Positions 8,284 to 17,263 of a DNA stretch of 64,000 nt are shown here, piece by piece (the first letter of the stretch is position 1; each line of letters opens with the position of its first letter). The notes under the pieces are model-generated. The model had not been told where the DNA came from. It saw only the letters and a program-made list of their open reading frames with translations, and searched no databases. This DNA comes from Agromyces hippuratus (GTDB lineage Bacteria; Actinomycetota; Actinomycetes; Actinomycetales; Microbacteriaceae), in the NCBI RefSeq assembly GCF_013410355.1, contig NZ_JACCFI010000001.1:3162001-3226000 (forward strand), read 5' to 3'. The translations under genes and the position numbers were made by a program.

Positions 8284-8968
8284 GCGGGTGCGGGTCGTGA
8301 TCGTCGACGACCACTCGATCTTCCGGTCGGGTCTGAAGGCCGACCTCGACGAGACCATCGAGGTCGTCGGCGAGGCCCATGACGTCGAGTCCGCGGTCGC
8401 AGTGGTGACGGATGCCGCGCCCGACGTGGTGCTCCTCGACGTGCACCTGCCCGGGGTGGCCGTGCCGGTGGGCACGAGCGGCGGCGCAGAGGTGATCCGG
8501 CGCGCCGCGGCATCCCTTCGACAGGCTCAGGACGGCGCCGAGACCTCGACGCGGTTCCTCGCGCTCTCGGTCTCGGACAAGGCCGAAGACGTCGTCGGTG
8601 TCATCCGCGCCGGCGCCCGCGGCTACATCACGAAGGGCTCATCGGGCGCCGATGTCAGCCGAGCGGTGCACGCCGTGGCCGGCGGCGACGCCGTGTTCTC
8701 GCCGAAGCTCGCGGGCTTCGTGCTCGACGCGTTCGGCGCCCCGGTGGGGGAGACCGCGTCGGCGAACGATGAACTCGACCGGCTCTCGGCGCGCGAGCAG
8801 GAGGTCATGCGGCTGATCGCCCGCGGCTACGCCTACAAGGAGGTGGCCGCCGAGCTCTTCATCTCGACCAAGACCGTCGAGACGCACGTGTCGGCGGTGC
8901 TGCGCAAGCTCCAGCTCTCGAGCCGACACGAGCTCACGGCCTGGGCGAACGCGCGGCGCCTGCTGTAG
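8276..8968 (+). CDS. NarL/LuxR family response regulator
   Basis: 230 residues. The receiver domain has DDHSIF near the N-terminus and phospho-acceptor Asp55 in VVLLDVHLPG. The C-terminal LuxR-type helix-turn-helix begins LSAREQEVMRLIARGYAYKE and ends with SSRHELTAWA. The GTG start overlaps the kinase gene by 8 nt, so kinase and regulator are coupled. Around residues 79-95 the receiver carries an extra Gln/Asp-rich stretch (ASLRQAQDGAETSTR) encoded by a repeat-like element, between the usual alpha-3 region and beta-4 (FLALSVSD). Its 3' end overlaps the convergent phosphatase gene by 35 bp. Confidence 0.92.
   Translation: MAERVRVVIVDDHSIFRSGLKADLDETIEVVGEAHDVESAVAVVTDAAPDVVLLDVHLPGVAVPVGTSGGAEVIRRAAASLRQAQDGAETSTRFLALSVSDKAEDVVGVIRAGARGYITKGSSGADVSRAVHAVAGGDAVFSPKLAGFVLDAFGAPVGETASANDELDRLSAREQEVMRLIARGYAYKEVAAELFISTKTVETHVSAVLRKLQLSSRHELTAWANARRLL
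8515..8537. repeat. Repeat-like element inside the response regulator gene
   Basis: The stretch CCTTCGACAGGCTCAGGACG and its next three bases resemble the dispersed TTCGACAGGCTCA-type repeat of actinobacterial intergenic DNA and the inverted copy at 2478-2500 (TTTCGACGGGCTCA). Here it is read in frame as LRQAQDGA. It directly follows a GGCATCC motif. Confidence 0.55.
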
Positions 8969-10562
8969 CGCCTGCTCTCGCCGTGCCGTCGCTCGCCGGC
9001 CGATACACGTCGAGCGCCGCCGGCACGATCCGCACGCTCGTGCGGTAGCCCGGCGATGCGGTGCGGGCGGATGCCTCGGCCGGCGCCTCGAGCGCCACCT
9101 CGCCGTCGTGGGCGAATCCGGGCGGCTGCCCGTGCCGGGGCCGCACGAGCACCTCGATCGATGCGGTCGTGAACGACTCGAGGCGCTCCGGCAGCAGGCG
9201 GATGCGCCGGAGCACGGCACTCGTGCGACGACCGAAGGCGAGCGCTCCGGCGGCCCGAACCCGCGAGCCGGCGTGGAGGATCCGCACGTCGAGCACGCCC
9301 CCGTCGAGTCGTCGACGCTGCATGGGCGCGGCGATGCCGGGGTCGTTGGGCCCGACGCCCACGTACAGGGTCCAGACGCGCGCCCGCCGCCCGCCGACGA
9401 TCACGGTCACCGGAGCCGAGCGGCGCAGCACCCGCGCTGCCGCGGCGACGGCGGCGAGCCACTTGCCCCACCGCTTCTCGTGCCGCTCGCGCTCGGCGAC
9501 GAAATCGGGGTAGAGCCCGACCGAGGCGGTGTTCAGCACCGTGATCGGCGGCCCGTCGGCGAAGCGGAGCTCGGCGACATCCGCTCGCACGCCCTCGCCG
9601 CGCTGCAGGGCATCGACCGCGAGGTCGACGGATGCCGCGCCCGCCGTGCGCGCGAAGTGGTTGAACGTGCCTCCGGGCACGACGAGGAGCGGGACTCCGG
9701 CCGCGCGAGCCTCGTGTGCCACGGCGGCGACCGAGCCGTCGCCGCCGCACACTCCCACGATGCGCGGCGGTTCGTCGCGGGCCAGCGCTGCACGCACGGC
9801 GGTGGCGGGGTCGTCGCCGTCGAGCACGTGCAGCTCGGCTCGCGGCAGGCGTCGCTCGAGCACCTGCATCGGGTCGGTGCGAAGCACGCTCGTGCCCGAC
9901 GCCCGGTTGACGACGATGAAGACGCCGGCGCCGTCGGGCGATTCGGGCAGGCGGCGGTCGGCACCGCTCGGCGCCGGGGCGTCGACGTCTCCTGCGCCCG
10001 GGCGCGCGATGGCGGCGCTCAGGCCCGCGACTCCGGCGCCGAGCGCGAGCCCGCCGACGACGTCGGACAGCCAGTGCGCGCCGGTGTGCAGCCGCGAGTA
10101 GGCGACCCCGAGCGCGACCGGTGCCAATGCGGCGCCGAGGCGAGGCTGCTCGATCGCGATGCCGGTCACGAAGGCCGCGGCGCTCGCCGAGTGCCCCGAC
10201 GGGAACGAGGGGGTGACGGGCGGCCTCGGCAGGTGCCGCCCGATCGGCACATCGGCGAGCAGGGGCCGGTCGCCCCCGAAGAGCTGCTTGGCGATCACGT
10301 TGGTGAGCGCGCTCGCGACGAGCAGCGAACCGAGGGCGCGCGCTGCCGTGCGTCGGTGTCCGAGCACGGCGAGCACGCCCGCGATGGTCCACCAGAGCAC
10401 GCCGCGGTCGGCGAAGCCCGAGACGCGCGACCAGAAGCGATCGGCCATGGGGTGCGTGCGGCGGGCGTTCACCGCACGTGCGGCCGCGGCATCCGCTCGC
10501 CGGACCCAGGCTGGCAGGATCCTCGTCCGTTGGACGGCGATGCGAACGCTGCGGAAGATCAC
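8934..10562 (-). CDS. PAP2 phosphatase - diacylglycerol kinase fusion
   Basis: 542 residues. The N-terminal half is a PAP2 membrane phosphatase with all three motifs: KQLFGGDRP (about 92-100), PSFPSGHSA (about 116-124) and SRLHTGAHWLSDVVGG (about 155-170). The C-terminal half is a DAGK-type lipid kinase with VGVCGGDGSVAAVAHEA and LVVPGGTFNHFARTAG. One chain therefore carries a lipid-phosphate phosphatase and a lipid kinase, a fusion known in Actinobacteria and presumed to act on phosphatidate/diacylglycerol or undecaprenyl-type lipids. The last 35 bp overlap the end of the convergent response regulator. The start is uncertain within about 30 residues. Confidence 0.88.
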   Translation of the reverse strand: MIFRSVRIAVQRTRILPAWVRRADAAAARAVNARRTHPMADRFWSRVSGFADRGVLWWTIAGVLAVLGHRRTAARALGSLLVASALTNVIAKQLFGGDRPLLADVPIGRHLPRPPVTPSFPSGHSASAAAFVTGIAIEQPRLGAALAPVALGVAYSRLHTGAHWLSDVVGGLALGAGVAGLSAAIARPGAGDVDAPAPSGADRRLPESPDGAGVFIVVNRASGTSVLRTDPMQVLERRLPRAELHVLDGDDPATAVRAALARDEPPRIVGVCGGDGSVAAVAHEARAAGVPLLVVPGGTFNHFARTAGAASVDLAVDALQRGEGVRADVAELRFADGPPITVLNTASVGLYPDFVAERERHEKRWGKWLAAVAAAARVLRRSAPVTVIVGGRRARVWTLYVGVGPNDPGIAAPMQRRRLDGGVLDVRILHAGSRVRAAGALAFGRRTSAVLRRIRLLPERLESFTTASIEVLVRPRHGQPPGFAHDGEVALEAPAEASARTASPGYRTSVRIVPAALDVYRPASDGTARAGATAGAARSPRP

Positions 10563-10630
10563 GCCGCCATCGTAGGCGCGGTGCGCCGCGCCGTCGACGG
10601 GTTGCGCCGCCGGCCGCGGAGCCGGACGCT

Positions 10631-10694
10631 CTGAAAAGAATTCTGCTATTCAGTGTTGCTATCTACCGGTACTCATGCTTACTATGTACCAGTA
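10631..10694. promoter_or_regulatory. PadR operon promoter/operator region
   Basis: An AT-rich stretch holds two dyads. CTGAA (10631) pairs with TTCAG (10649), with AGAATTCT nested inside. TACCGGTAC (10664-10672) is matched, with one change, by GTACCAGTA (10686-10694) at a 13-nt spacing. PadR repressors typically bind paired GTAC/ATGT-type inverted half-sites over their own promoter, so the second dyad is the likely autoregulatory site. Confidence 0.55.
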
Positions 10695-10728
10695 ATCAGT
10701 CACACCAAGTAGTGAAAGGAGGGGCTCC

Positions 10729-11079
10729 ATGGGCAAGCAGACCACCGAGATGCTGAAGGGCACGCTCGAGGGCATCGTCCTTGCGATCCTGGCCGTGAGT
10801 CCGGCCTACGGGTACGAGATCACGGCCCGACTTCGCGACGAGGGCTTCTCCGACATCGCCGAGGGCACCGTCTACGCCCTGCTGGTCAGGATCGAGCAGC
10901 GCGGCCTCGTCGACGTCGAGAAGGTTCCGTCGGAGAAGGGCCCGCCGCGCAAGGTCTACACGATCAACGCACAGGGCGGCGCATACCTCGATGAGTTCTG
11001 GAGGACGTGGAGCTTCCTCGCAGAACGAATCGAACAGCTGCACCACCGCATCGAACGCACGAACGAAGAAGGAGAATGA
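10729..11079 (+). CDS. PadR family transcriptional regulator
   Basis: 116 residues, normal for a compact PadR. The winged-helix domain spans nearly the whole protein: LKGTLEGIVLAILAVSPAYG, YEITARLRDEGF and GTVYALLVRIEQRGLV, followed by PPRKVYTINAQG of the wing. A short C-terminal helix follows (FLAERIEQLHHRIERTN). The start has a strong AAAGGAGG ribosome site about 6 nt upstream. It leads an operon with a DUF1048 protein and a two-component ABC exporter, all joined by 4-nt or similarly tight junctions. The expected role is drug-responsive repression of the exporter. Confidence 0.92.
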   Translation: MGKQTTEMLKGTLEGIVLAILAVSPAYGYEITARLRDEGFSDIAEGTVYALLVRIEQRGLVDVEKVPSEKGPPRKVYTINAQGGAYLDEFWRTWSFLAERIEQLHHRIERTNEEGE

Positions 11080-11081
11080 CC

Positions 11082-11456
11082 ATGGCTGCGAAGTGGTACG
11101 AGTTGATCACCGGATCGCTCGACGACAAGAAGGCGTACCGCCGGTACAAGGCCCGCATCGCGGCCCTGCCCGAGCCCTACGGCACCGCCGCGAAGGCCTT
11201 CGAGCGCTACTTCATGTACAACGGCGGCATCACCGACGGCGACTCCGCCGTGATGCTCACGATGCTGAACGACTTCGCCGATCTGTGGGAGCGGGCCGCC
11301 GTCGACCAGACGCCGGTCGAGGACATCGTCGGCGACGACCCGGTCGAGTTCGCCGAGGCATTCGCCGCGGCGTACGCCGGCAAGCGCTGGATCGACAAGG
11401 AGCGCAACCGCCTCACCGAAACCATCCAGAACCTCGAAGGGAAGGAAGAACGATGA
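11082..11456 (+). CDS. DUF1048 family protein
   Basis: 124 residues from the ATG at 11082, which has a GGAG 7 nt upstream; an ATG at 11076 overlaps the padR stop but sits too close to the ribosome site. The text MAAKWYELITGSLDDKKAYR, then YKARIAALPEPYGTAAKAFERYFM, matches the small helical DUF1048 family, which in Actinobacteria and Firmicutes recurs between PadR regulators and DrrAB-like exporters. Biochemical role unknown. Its stop overlaps the ATPase start as ATGA. Confidence 0.85.
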   Translation: MAAKWYELITGSLDDKKAYRRYKARIAALPEPYGTAAKAFERYFMYNGGITDGDSAVMLTMLNDFADLWERAAVDQTPVEDIVGDDPVEFAEAFAAAYAGKRWIDKERNRLTETIQNLEGKEER

Positions 11457-12274
11457 CCACCGAAGCAGCCATCCGAGTACGGGGCATCGAGAAGTCGTTC
11501 AAAGACCTGCACGTGCTGCGGGGCGTCGACTTCGACGTCGCGCGGGGCAGCATCTTCGCCCTGCTCGGCTCGAACGGAGCGGGCAAGACCACCCTCGTCC
11601 GCATCCTCTCGACGCTTGCGAAGGCCGACGCCGGCACCGCGACCGTCAACGGCCTCGACGTCGCCGCCAGCCCGGGCGACGTGCGTGAGGCGATCAGCCT
11701 GACCGGCCAGTTCGCCGCCGTCGACGAGGTGCTCACGGGGCGCGAGAACCTCGTGCTCATCGCGAAGCTGCGGCACCTGAAGAACCCGGGCGCCATCGCC
11801 GACGAGCTGCTCGCCCGCTTCTCGCTCACCGAGGCGGGTGGCCGAAAGACGGCGACCTACTCCGGAGGCATGCGCCGCCGGCTCGACATCGCGATGAGCC
11901 TGATCGGCAACCCGCCGATCATCTTCCTCGACGAGCCGACCACCGGCCTCGACCCGCAGGCGCGCATCGAGGTGTGGCAGACCGTCAAGAAGCTCGCCGA
12001 AGCGGGCACGACCGTGCTGCTCACGACGCAGTACCTCGACGAGGCCGAACAGCTCGCCGACCGCATCGCGATCCTGCACAAGGGCACGATCATCCAGAAC
12101 GGCACCCTCTCCGAACTCAAGCAGCTCCTCCCGGCCGCCACGGTCGAGTACGTCGAGAAGCAGCCCACGCTCGAAGAGGTCTTCCTCACCCTCGTCGGAG
12201 ACACCGGCGAGACCGAAACGGACGATGCCGACCGCGCAGGCAGCGCGGCCAAGGCAGGAAAGGAATCACGATGA
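11453..12274 (+). CDS. ABC exporter ATP-binding protein (DrrA-like)
   Basis: 273 residues. Walker A LLGSNGAGKTTLVRI, Q-loop SLTGQFAAVDEVLTGRENL, signature YSGGMRRRLDIAMSLI and Walker B IIFLDEPTTGLDPQ are all present. A short C-terminal extension after YVEKQPTLEEVFLTLVG is the usual daunorubicin-resistance-type tail. Overlaps of 4 nt on both sides couple it to DUF1048 and to the permease. With the permease it should export a hydrophobic drug-like compound. Confidence 0.93.
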   Translation: MTTEAAIRVRGIEKSFKDLHVLRGVDFDVARGSIFALLGSNGAGKTTLVRILSTLAKADAGTATVNGLDVAASPGDVREAISLTGQFAAVDEVLTGRENLVLIAKLRHLKNPGAIADELLARFSLTEAGGRKTATYSGGMRRRLDIAMSLIGNPPIIFLDEPTTGLDPQARIEVWQTVKKLAEAGTTVLLTTQYLDEAEQLADRIAILHKGTIIQNGTLSELKQLLPAATVEYVEKQPTLEEVFLTLVGDTGETETDDADRAGSAAKAGKESR

Positions 12275-13035
12275 CCACCCACGTCCTCAGCGACACCCGT
12301 GTCCTCACCGGCCGATCGCTGACCCACATCCTCCGCAGCCCCGACACGATCATCACCACCGCGGTCACGCCGATCGCGCTGATGCTGCTCTTCGTCTACG
12401 TGCTCGGCGGGGCGATCAACACCGGATCCGACGAGTCGTACATCAACTACATGCTCCCCGGAATCCTGCTCATCACGATCGCGTCGGGCATCGCGTACAC
12501 CGCGTACCGCCTGTTCCTCGATCTGCAGGGCGGCATCTTCGAGCGGTTCCAGTCGATGCCGATCGCGCGGTCGAGTGTGCTCTGGGCGCACGTGCTCACC
12601 TCGGTGGTGGCGAACCTCGTGTCGGTCGCGATCGTCATCGGCGTCGCCCTCATCATGGGCTTCCGCACCGGGGCGTCCGTCGGCGCATGGCTCGCCGTCG
12701 CCGGCATCCTGGCCATGTTCACCCTCGCGCTGACCTGGCTCGCCGTGGTCGCCGGTCTCTCGGCGAAGACGGTCGACGGGGCGAGCGCGTTCAGCTACCC
12801 CCTGATCTTCCTGCCGTTCATCAGCTCGGCGTTCGTGCCGACCGACTCGATGCCGGCCCCGGTCGCCTGGTTCGCCGAGAACCAGCCCGTGACCTCGATC
12901 GTGAACTCCACGCGGGCCCTGTTCGCCGGTGAGCCAGTCGGCAGCGAGATCTGGGTCGCGCTCGCCTGGCTCGTCGGCATCCTCGTCGTCGCCTACGTGT
13001 GGGCGATGTCGATCTACCGGCGCAAGATCTCGTAG
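12271..13035 (+). CDS. ABC-2 type exporter permease (DrrB-like)
   Basis: 254 residues with six predicted helices, beginning ITTAVTPIALMLLFVYVLGG and ending LVGILVVAYVWAMSIY. The internal GLSAKTVDGASAFSYPLIFLP segment is typical of DrrB-type ABC-2 permeases. The start overlaps the ATPase stop (ATGA). It is the last gene of the padR operon, followed by a strong hairpin terminator. Confidence 0.92.
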   Translation: MTTHVLSDTRVLTGRSLTHILRSPDTIITTAVTPIALMLLFVYVLGGAINTGSDESYINYMLPGILLITIASGIAYTAYRLFLDLQGGIFERFQSMPIARSSVLWAHVLTSVVANLVSVAIVIGVALIMGFRTGASVGAWLAVAGILAMFTLALTWLAVVAGLSAKTVDGASAFSYPLIFLPFISSAFVPTDSMPAPVAWFAENQPVTSIVNSTRALFAGEPVGSEIWVALAWLVGILVVAYVWAMSIYRRKIS

Positions 13036-13064
13036 CCCGTAGCCCGAGGCCCGAGCGCTCACGC

Positions 13065-13108
13065 GAAGCTCCCCTCCACCCGTCTCCGACGCGGTGGAGG
13101 GGAGCTTC
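13065..13108. terminator. Hairpin terminator, padR operon / fadD
   Basis: A perfect 16-bp stem: GAAGCTCCCCTCCACC at 13065-13080 and its complement at 13093-13108, with a 12-nt loop. It lies between convergent genes and probably works in both directions. Confidence 0.85.
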
Positions 13109-13128
13109 GTCGTGTCATCCCCGCGGGC

Positions 13129-14823
13129 TCAGCCCTGCTCGATCAGCTCATCGCGCACCGCGCGCCGCAGCACCTTGCCGATCAGCGAGCGCGGCAGCTC
13201 GTCGAAGAGCTCGATGCGACGCGGCACCTTGTAGGGCGTGAGGCTCGTGCGGCAGAAGTCGCGCAGGGCGGCCTCGTCGAAGACGGCGCCTTCGCGGAGC
13301 TCGACGCCCGCGGCGACCGCCTCGCCGCCTGAGGCCCGCGGCAGCCCGACGACCGCGGCGCCGCGCACGTCGGGGTGGGCGAGCAGGGCCGCCTCGACCT
13401 CCGACGGCGAGACGTTGAAGCCGCCCGTGATGATGAGCTCCTTCACCCGGTCGACGATCGTGACGAACCCGTCATCCGAGACGTGCACGATATCGCCCGT
13501 GCGGAGCCACCCGCCGGGCAGCAGCGTCTCGGCGGTCTCGGTCGGTCGGCGCCAGTAGCCCTGGAAGACCTGCGGCCCCCGCACGAGCAGCTCCCCGGCC
13601 TCGCCCGCCGGCCGGTCGGCGTCGGGCTCGTCGGGGTCGACGACGCGGATCTCGGTGCTCGGGAACGGCACCCCGACGGTGCCCGGCCGCCGGGTCGGTC
13701 CCATCGGGTTGCCGACGGAGATCGGCGAGGACTCGGTCATGCCGTAGCCCTCGACGAGGAGCCCGCCGGTCGCGCTCTCCCAGCGGTCGACCGTCGCGAT
13801 CGGCAGGCTCATCGCACCCGAGATGGCGAAGCGGATGCGTTCGAGCGCGCGCGGGTGGCGTGCCGCGGCGTGCACGAGCTGGTCGTAGATCGGCGGCACC
13901 GCGGGCAGGAACGTCGGCGGCGAGTGGCGCGCGGCGTCGAGCACGAGGCCCGAGTCGAACTTCGGGAACAGCACGAGCCGTGCGCCGATGCTCATCGCGA
14001 AGGTCAGGCAGAGCGTCATGCCGTACGCGTGGAAGAGGGGCAGCACCCCGTAGAAGACCTCTTCGCCCTCGGCGAGGCCGGGCACCCAGGCGCGGCCCTG
14101 CATCGCGTTGGCGCGCAGGTTCCGGTGGCTGAGCACGGCGCCCTTCGGGGTGCCGGTGGTGCCGCTCGTGTACTGCAGCACGGCGGTGTCGTCGAGCGAG
14201 GGGCGCGGATGCCGCGTGGCGAGCGCCCGCCGCGAGGTGAGGCGCTTCCACTCCACGAGTCCGCGTGCCCGCGGCGTCGTCGTGAGGGCGGCGCGGGAGC
14301 GCCGGGCCTTCGGGATCGGCAGGCGCAGCGCCATCCGCTTGCCGAAGGGCAGTGCTCGGGTCAGGTCGACCGACACGATGTGGTCGGGCCGGATGTCGCT
14401 GGGGAACTCGGCGACCGTGTCGGCCACGCTGTTCCAGACGATCGCGACACGGGCGCCGTGGTCTTCGAACTGGTGCCGCAGCTCGGGCGGCGTGTAGAGC
14501 GGGTTGTGCTCGACGACGATCGCGCCGAGGCGCAGCACCGCATAGAACGCGGCCACGTGCTGCGGGCAGTTCGGCAGCACGAGCGCGACCCGGTCGCCCG
14601 CGACGACGCCGAGGCGGCGCAGCCCCTCTGCGGCCGAGGCGATCTGCTCGCCGAGCTCCCTGTAGCTCGTCTCGGCGCCGAAGAACTCGAGTGCGGTGCG
14701 GCGCCGGAAGCGGCGCACGGCGTCGTCGATCATGTCGACGAGGGTCTGGGTCGGCTCCTCGATCGCCGACGGCACCCCGTCTGCGTAGTGGGCGAGCCAC
14801 GGCCGGTGTTCGTACGGATTCAT
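13129..14823 (-). CDS. Long-chain acyl-CoA synthetase / AMP-dependent ligase (FadD-like)
   Basis: 564 residues, normal for FadD. ANL-superfamily motifs: A3 phosphate loop YTSGTTGTPKGAVLSH, A5 GYGMTESSP, A7 WLRTGDIVHVSDDGF, hinge VDRVKELIITGGFNVSPSEVE and the catalytic Lys in SLIGKVLRR. It should activate a fatty or aromatic acid to its CoA thioester via the acyl-adenylate. A GAGAGG site precedes the ATG. It is transcribed in the same direction as the DHA2 exporter and TetR upstream, with 140 bp between, so co-regulation is possible but not shown. Confidence 0.9.
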   Translation of the reverse strand: MNPYEHRPWLAHYADGVPSAIEEPTQTLVDMIDDAVRRFRRRTALEFFGAETSYRELGEQIASAAEGLRRLGVVAGDRVALVLPNCPQHVAAFYAVLRLGAIVVEHNPLYTPPELRHQFEDHGARVAIVWNSVADTVAEFPSDIRPDHIVSVDLTRALPFGKRMALRLPIPKARRSRAALTTTPRARGLVEWKRLTSRRALATRHPRPSLDDTAVLQYTSGTTGTPKGAVLSHRNLRANAMQGRAWVPGLAEGEEVFYGVLPLFHAYGMTLCLTFAMSIGARLVLFPKFDSGLVLDAARHSPPTFLPAVPPIYDQLVHAAARHPRALERIRFAISGAMSLPIATVDRWESATGGLLVEGYGMTESSPISVGNPMGPTRRPGTVGVPFPSTEIRVVDPDEPDADRPAGEAGELLVRGPQVFQGYWRRPTETAETLLPGGWLRTGDIVHVSDDGFVTIVDRVKELIITGGFNVSPSEVEAALLAHPDVRGAAVVGLPRASGGEAVAAGVELREGAVFDEAALRDFCRTSLTPYKVPRRIELFDELPRSLIGKVLRRAVRDELIEQG

Positions 14824-14963
14824 ACGTGCCTCTCACGGCCACCCTGCGCGCGCCGATCGCGGGCGCGCATGGTCTGCGCCACGGTCGCGTGCGGATGCCA
14901 CCCTCCAGCGTAGGCGGCATCCGCTGTGCCCGAACCGTGCATCCCGGCCCGGCCTGCGGCGAC

Positions 14964-16622
14964 CTACCGTTGCGCGGGCGTCGACCCGGTCGTCGCTGAC
15001 ACGACCTCGTCCTGGGCGGCGTGCAGTGCGCGCTCGGCCGCGATCGCCTCCTCGCCCTCGAGCGCCTCGCCGCGGGCGACCATGCCGGACTGCTCCGACA
15101 GGGGGATCTGCTTGAGGAAGAGCGCGAAGAGGAACGCGATGAGGATGAACGGGATGAGGTACCAGAACACGGGCGCGAGCGAGTCGGCGTATGCGGTCAC
15201 GATGCCGTCGCGGATCGGGTCGGGCAGCTCGGCCAGTGTCTGCGGGTCGAGCGTCGCGGTGGCGTTGCCGGCGTCGGCGGCCGAGGCTCCGGCATCGGTG
15301 AACACCTTCGTGAGGTTCTCCGAGAGGCGCGTGGTGAACAGCGCGCCGAAGATCGCGACGCCGAGCGAGGCGCCCACTTCGCGGAAGTAGTTGTTCGTGC
15401 TCGTCGCCGTGCCGACCATCGTGGCGGGTACCGCGTTCTGCACGACGAGCACGACCACCTGCATGATGAGGCCGAGCCCCGCGCCGAAGACGAACAGGTA
15501 GATGCAGATGAGCCAGATCGGCGTCGACGCGGCCAGCGTGGTCATCGCGAGCATCGCGATCGCCGTGACGAGGGTGCCGACGATCGGGTACATCCGGTAG
15601 CGACCGCTCTTCGCGATCGCGATGCCCGACCAGATGGAGGTGCCCATCATGCCGACCATCATCGGCAGCATCAGGAGGCCGGAGGCGGCGGCCGAGGTGC
15701 CCGACGACATCTGCAGGAAGGTCGGCACGAACGCGATCGCCGAGAACATGCCGAGGCCGAGGGTGAAGCCGATCGCGGTCGCGTTGATGAAGATCGGGTT
15801 CTTGAAGAGCGAGAGGGGGATGATCGGGTCCTCCGCCTTGGCCTCCGCCCACACGAACGCGGATGCCGCGGCGAGCAGGCCGAGCCCCCAGGCCCAGGTC
15901 TCGAGGGCGTCCCAGCCGTGGTCGGCGCTGCCGCCGAAGTCGGTGAAGAAGATGAGGCAGACGGTCGCCATCGACAGCAGCATCACCCCGAGGATGTCGA
16001 TGCGCTTCTCGGCCTTCTTGCTCGGCAGGGTGAGCGTGAACCAGGCGATCGCGAAGGCCGCGATGCCGACCGGGATGTTGATGTAAAACGCCCACTGCCA
16101 CGTGAGGTGGTCGACGAAGTAGCCGCCGAGCAGCGGGCCGGCGACGGCGGCGAGCCCGAAGATGCCGCCGAGCGGGCCCATGTACTTGCCGCGTTCCGAG
16201 GCCGGCACGATGTCGGCGATGATCGCCTGGGAGAGGATCATGAGTCCGCCGCCGCCGAGTCCCTGCATGGCGCGGAACGCGACGAAGCTCCAGAAGTCGC
16301 CCGCGAACGCGCAGCCGATCGAGGCGATCGTGAAGAGCGCGATCGCGATGAGGAAGAGGCTGCGCCGGCCGAGCACGTCGCCGAACTTGCCGTAGATCGG
16401 CATCACGATCGTGGTCGCGAGGAGGTAGGCCGTCGTGATCCACGCCTGGTGCTCGACGCCGCCGAGCTGGCCGACGATGGTCGGCATCGCGGTCGAGACG
16501 ATCGTCTGGTCGAGGCTCGAGAGCAGCATGCCGGCGATGAGCGCCGAGAAGATGATCCAGATGCGGCGCTTGGTGAGCAGCAGCGGGGCTGGCGCCTGCG
16601 CTGCGGGTGGTGCGGTGGTCAT
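14964..16622 (-). CDS. DHA2 family MFS drug exporter (EmrB/QacA type)
   Basis: 552 residues with 14 predicted helices. The early motif LDQTIVSTAMPTIVGQLGG and motif A YGKFGDVLGRRSLFLIA are diagnostic of DHA2 drug:H+ antiporters. The middle WQWAFYINIPVGIAAF motif is the family's other hallmark. It starts within the last 4 nt of the upstream tetR, so the repressor and exporter form one operon. A soluble Glu/Ala-rich tail of about 40 residues follows the last helix. The exported compound is unknown. Confidence 0.92.
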   Translation of the reverse strand: MTTAPPAAQAPAPLLLTKRRIWIIFSALIAGMLLSSLDQTIVSTAMPTIVGQLGGVEHQAWITTAYLLATTIVMPIYGKFGDVLGRRSLFLIAIALFTIASIGCAFAGDFWSFVAFRAMQGLGGGGLMILSQAIIADIVPASERGKYMGPLGGIFGLAAVAGPLLGGYFVDHLTWQWAFYINIPVGIAAFAIAWFTLTLPSKKAEKRIDILGVMLLSMATVCLIFFTDFGGSADHGWDALETWAWGLGLLAAASAFVWAEAKAEDPIIPLSLFKNPIFINATAIGFTLGLGMFSAIAFVPTFLQMSSGTSAAASGLLMLPMMVGMMGTSIWSGIAIAKSGRYRMYPIVGTLVTAIAMLAMTTLAASTPIWLICIYLFVFGAGLGLIMQVVVLVVQNAVPATMVGTATSTNNYFREVGASLGVAIFGALFTTRLSENLTKVFTDAGASAADAGNATATLDPQTLAELPDPIRDGIVTAYADSLAPVFWYLIPFILIAFLFALFLKQIPLSEQSGMVARGEALEGEEAIAAERALHAAQDEVVSATTGSTPAQR

Positions 16623-17263
16623 GCGGTTCCTTCTGGGGCGGGGGTGAAGACGGCGCGAGCCGCTGCGAGCGACTCGACGAGCAGCGCGGAGAACGGGGTC
16701 GTGTTGCCGGGCGAGAAGTAGACGGTGGCCGAACGGCGCACGAGGGTGCCGATGAGCTGCACGGCCATGGCCGCGCGCGGGTCGTCGGGCTCGATGCCCT
16801 CGCGCACCGCGATGACGCCGGTGAGTGTGCGTTCGAGCTCCGCGCCCTCGCGGATGAACTTCGGCAGGAGCTGCGGCTCGCGCTCGACGATCAGGTCGGG
16901 GTTCGGCTCGTCGTCGCCCGGGTCGTCGTCGAACGGGATGCTCGCGATCGCGAGGGCGACGAGGTCGTCGAGGAGGGTGGGGGAGATGCCGCTGCAGCCG
17001 CTCGGCCTGGCGTTCACGAAGTCGGTGAGCGCCTGCTCGTCGAGGGTGTCGTCACGGTGGCCGACGACGGCGTCGTCCTTCGAGTGGAAGTAGTTGAAGA
17101 AGGTGCGCCGGGAGACGCCGACGAGTTCGCAGAGCTCCTCGACGGTGAAGCCCGAGAGTCCGCGCTCGACGGTGAGGCGTCGCGCGTACCTGGTGAGATC
17201 ACGTCGGGTGCGCTCGCGGCGCTGTTCGCGAACCCCGCCGGTTTTCGTTGCACTCTCGTCCAT
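16619..17263 (-). CDS. TetR family regulator of the DHA2 exporter
   Basis: 214 residues from the ATG at 17263 (MDESATKTGG). A TTG nine bases upstream would add three residues but lies in the operator dyad. The HTH spans about residues 14-60: TRYARRLTVERGLSGFTVEE, LCELVGVSRRTFFNYFHSK. The C-terminal part is poorly conserved, as expected for ligand binding. The gene overlaps the exporter start by 4 nt, and TTGCACT/AGTGCAA half-sites surround its start, indicating autoregulation and control of the exporter. Confidence 0.9.
   Translation of the reverse strand: MDESATKTGGVREQRRERTRRDLTRYARRLTVERGLSGFTVEELCELVGVSRRTFFNYFHSKDDAVVGHRDDTLDEQALTDFVNARPSGCSGISPTLLDDLVALAIASIPFDDDPGDDEPNPDLIVEREPQLLPKFIREGAELERTLTGVIAVREGIEPDDPRAAMAVQLIGTLVRRSATVYFSPGNTTPFSALLVESLAAARAVFTPAPEGTA

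Noticed and set aside
10631..10728. A short peptide gene upstream of padR
   Set aside because: No ribosome site or coding bias; the region is better explained by palindromic operator DNA.
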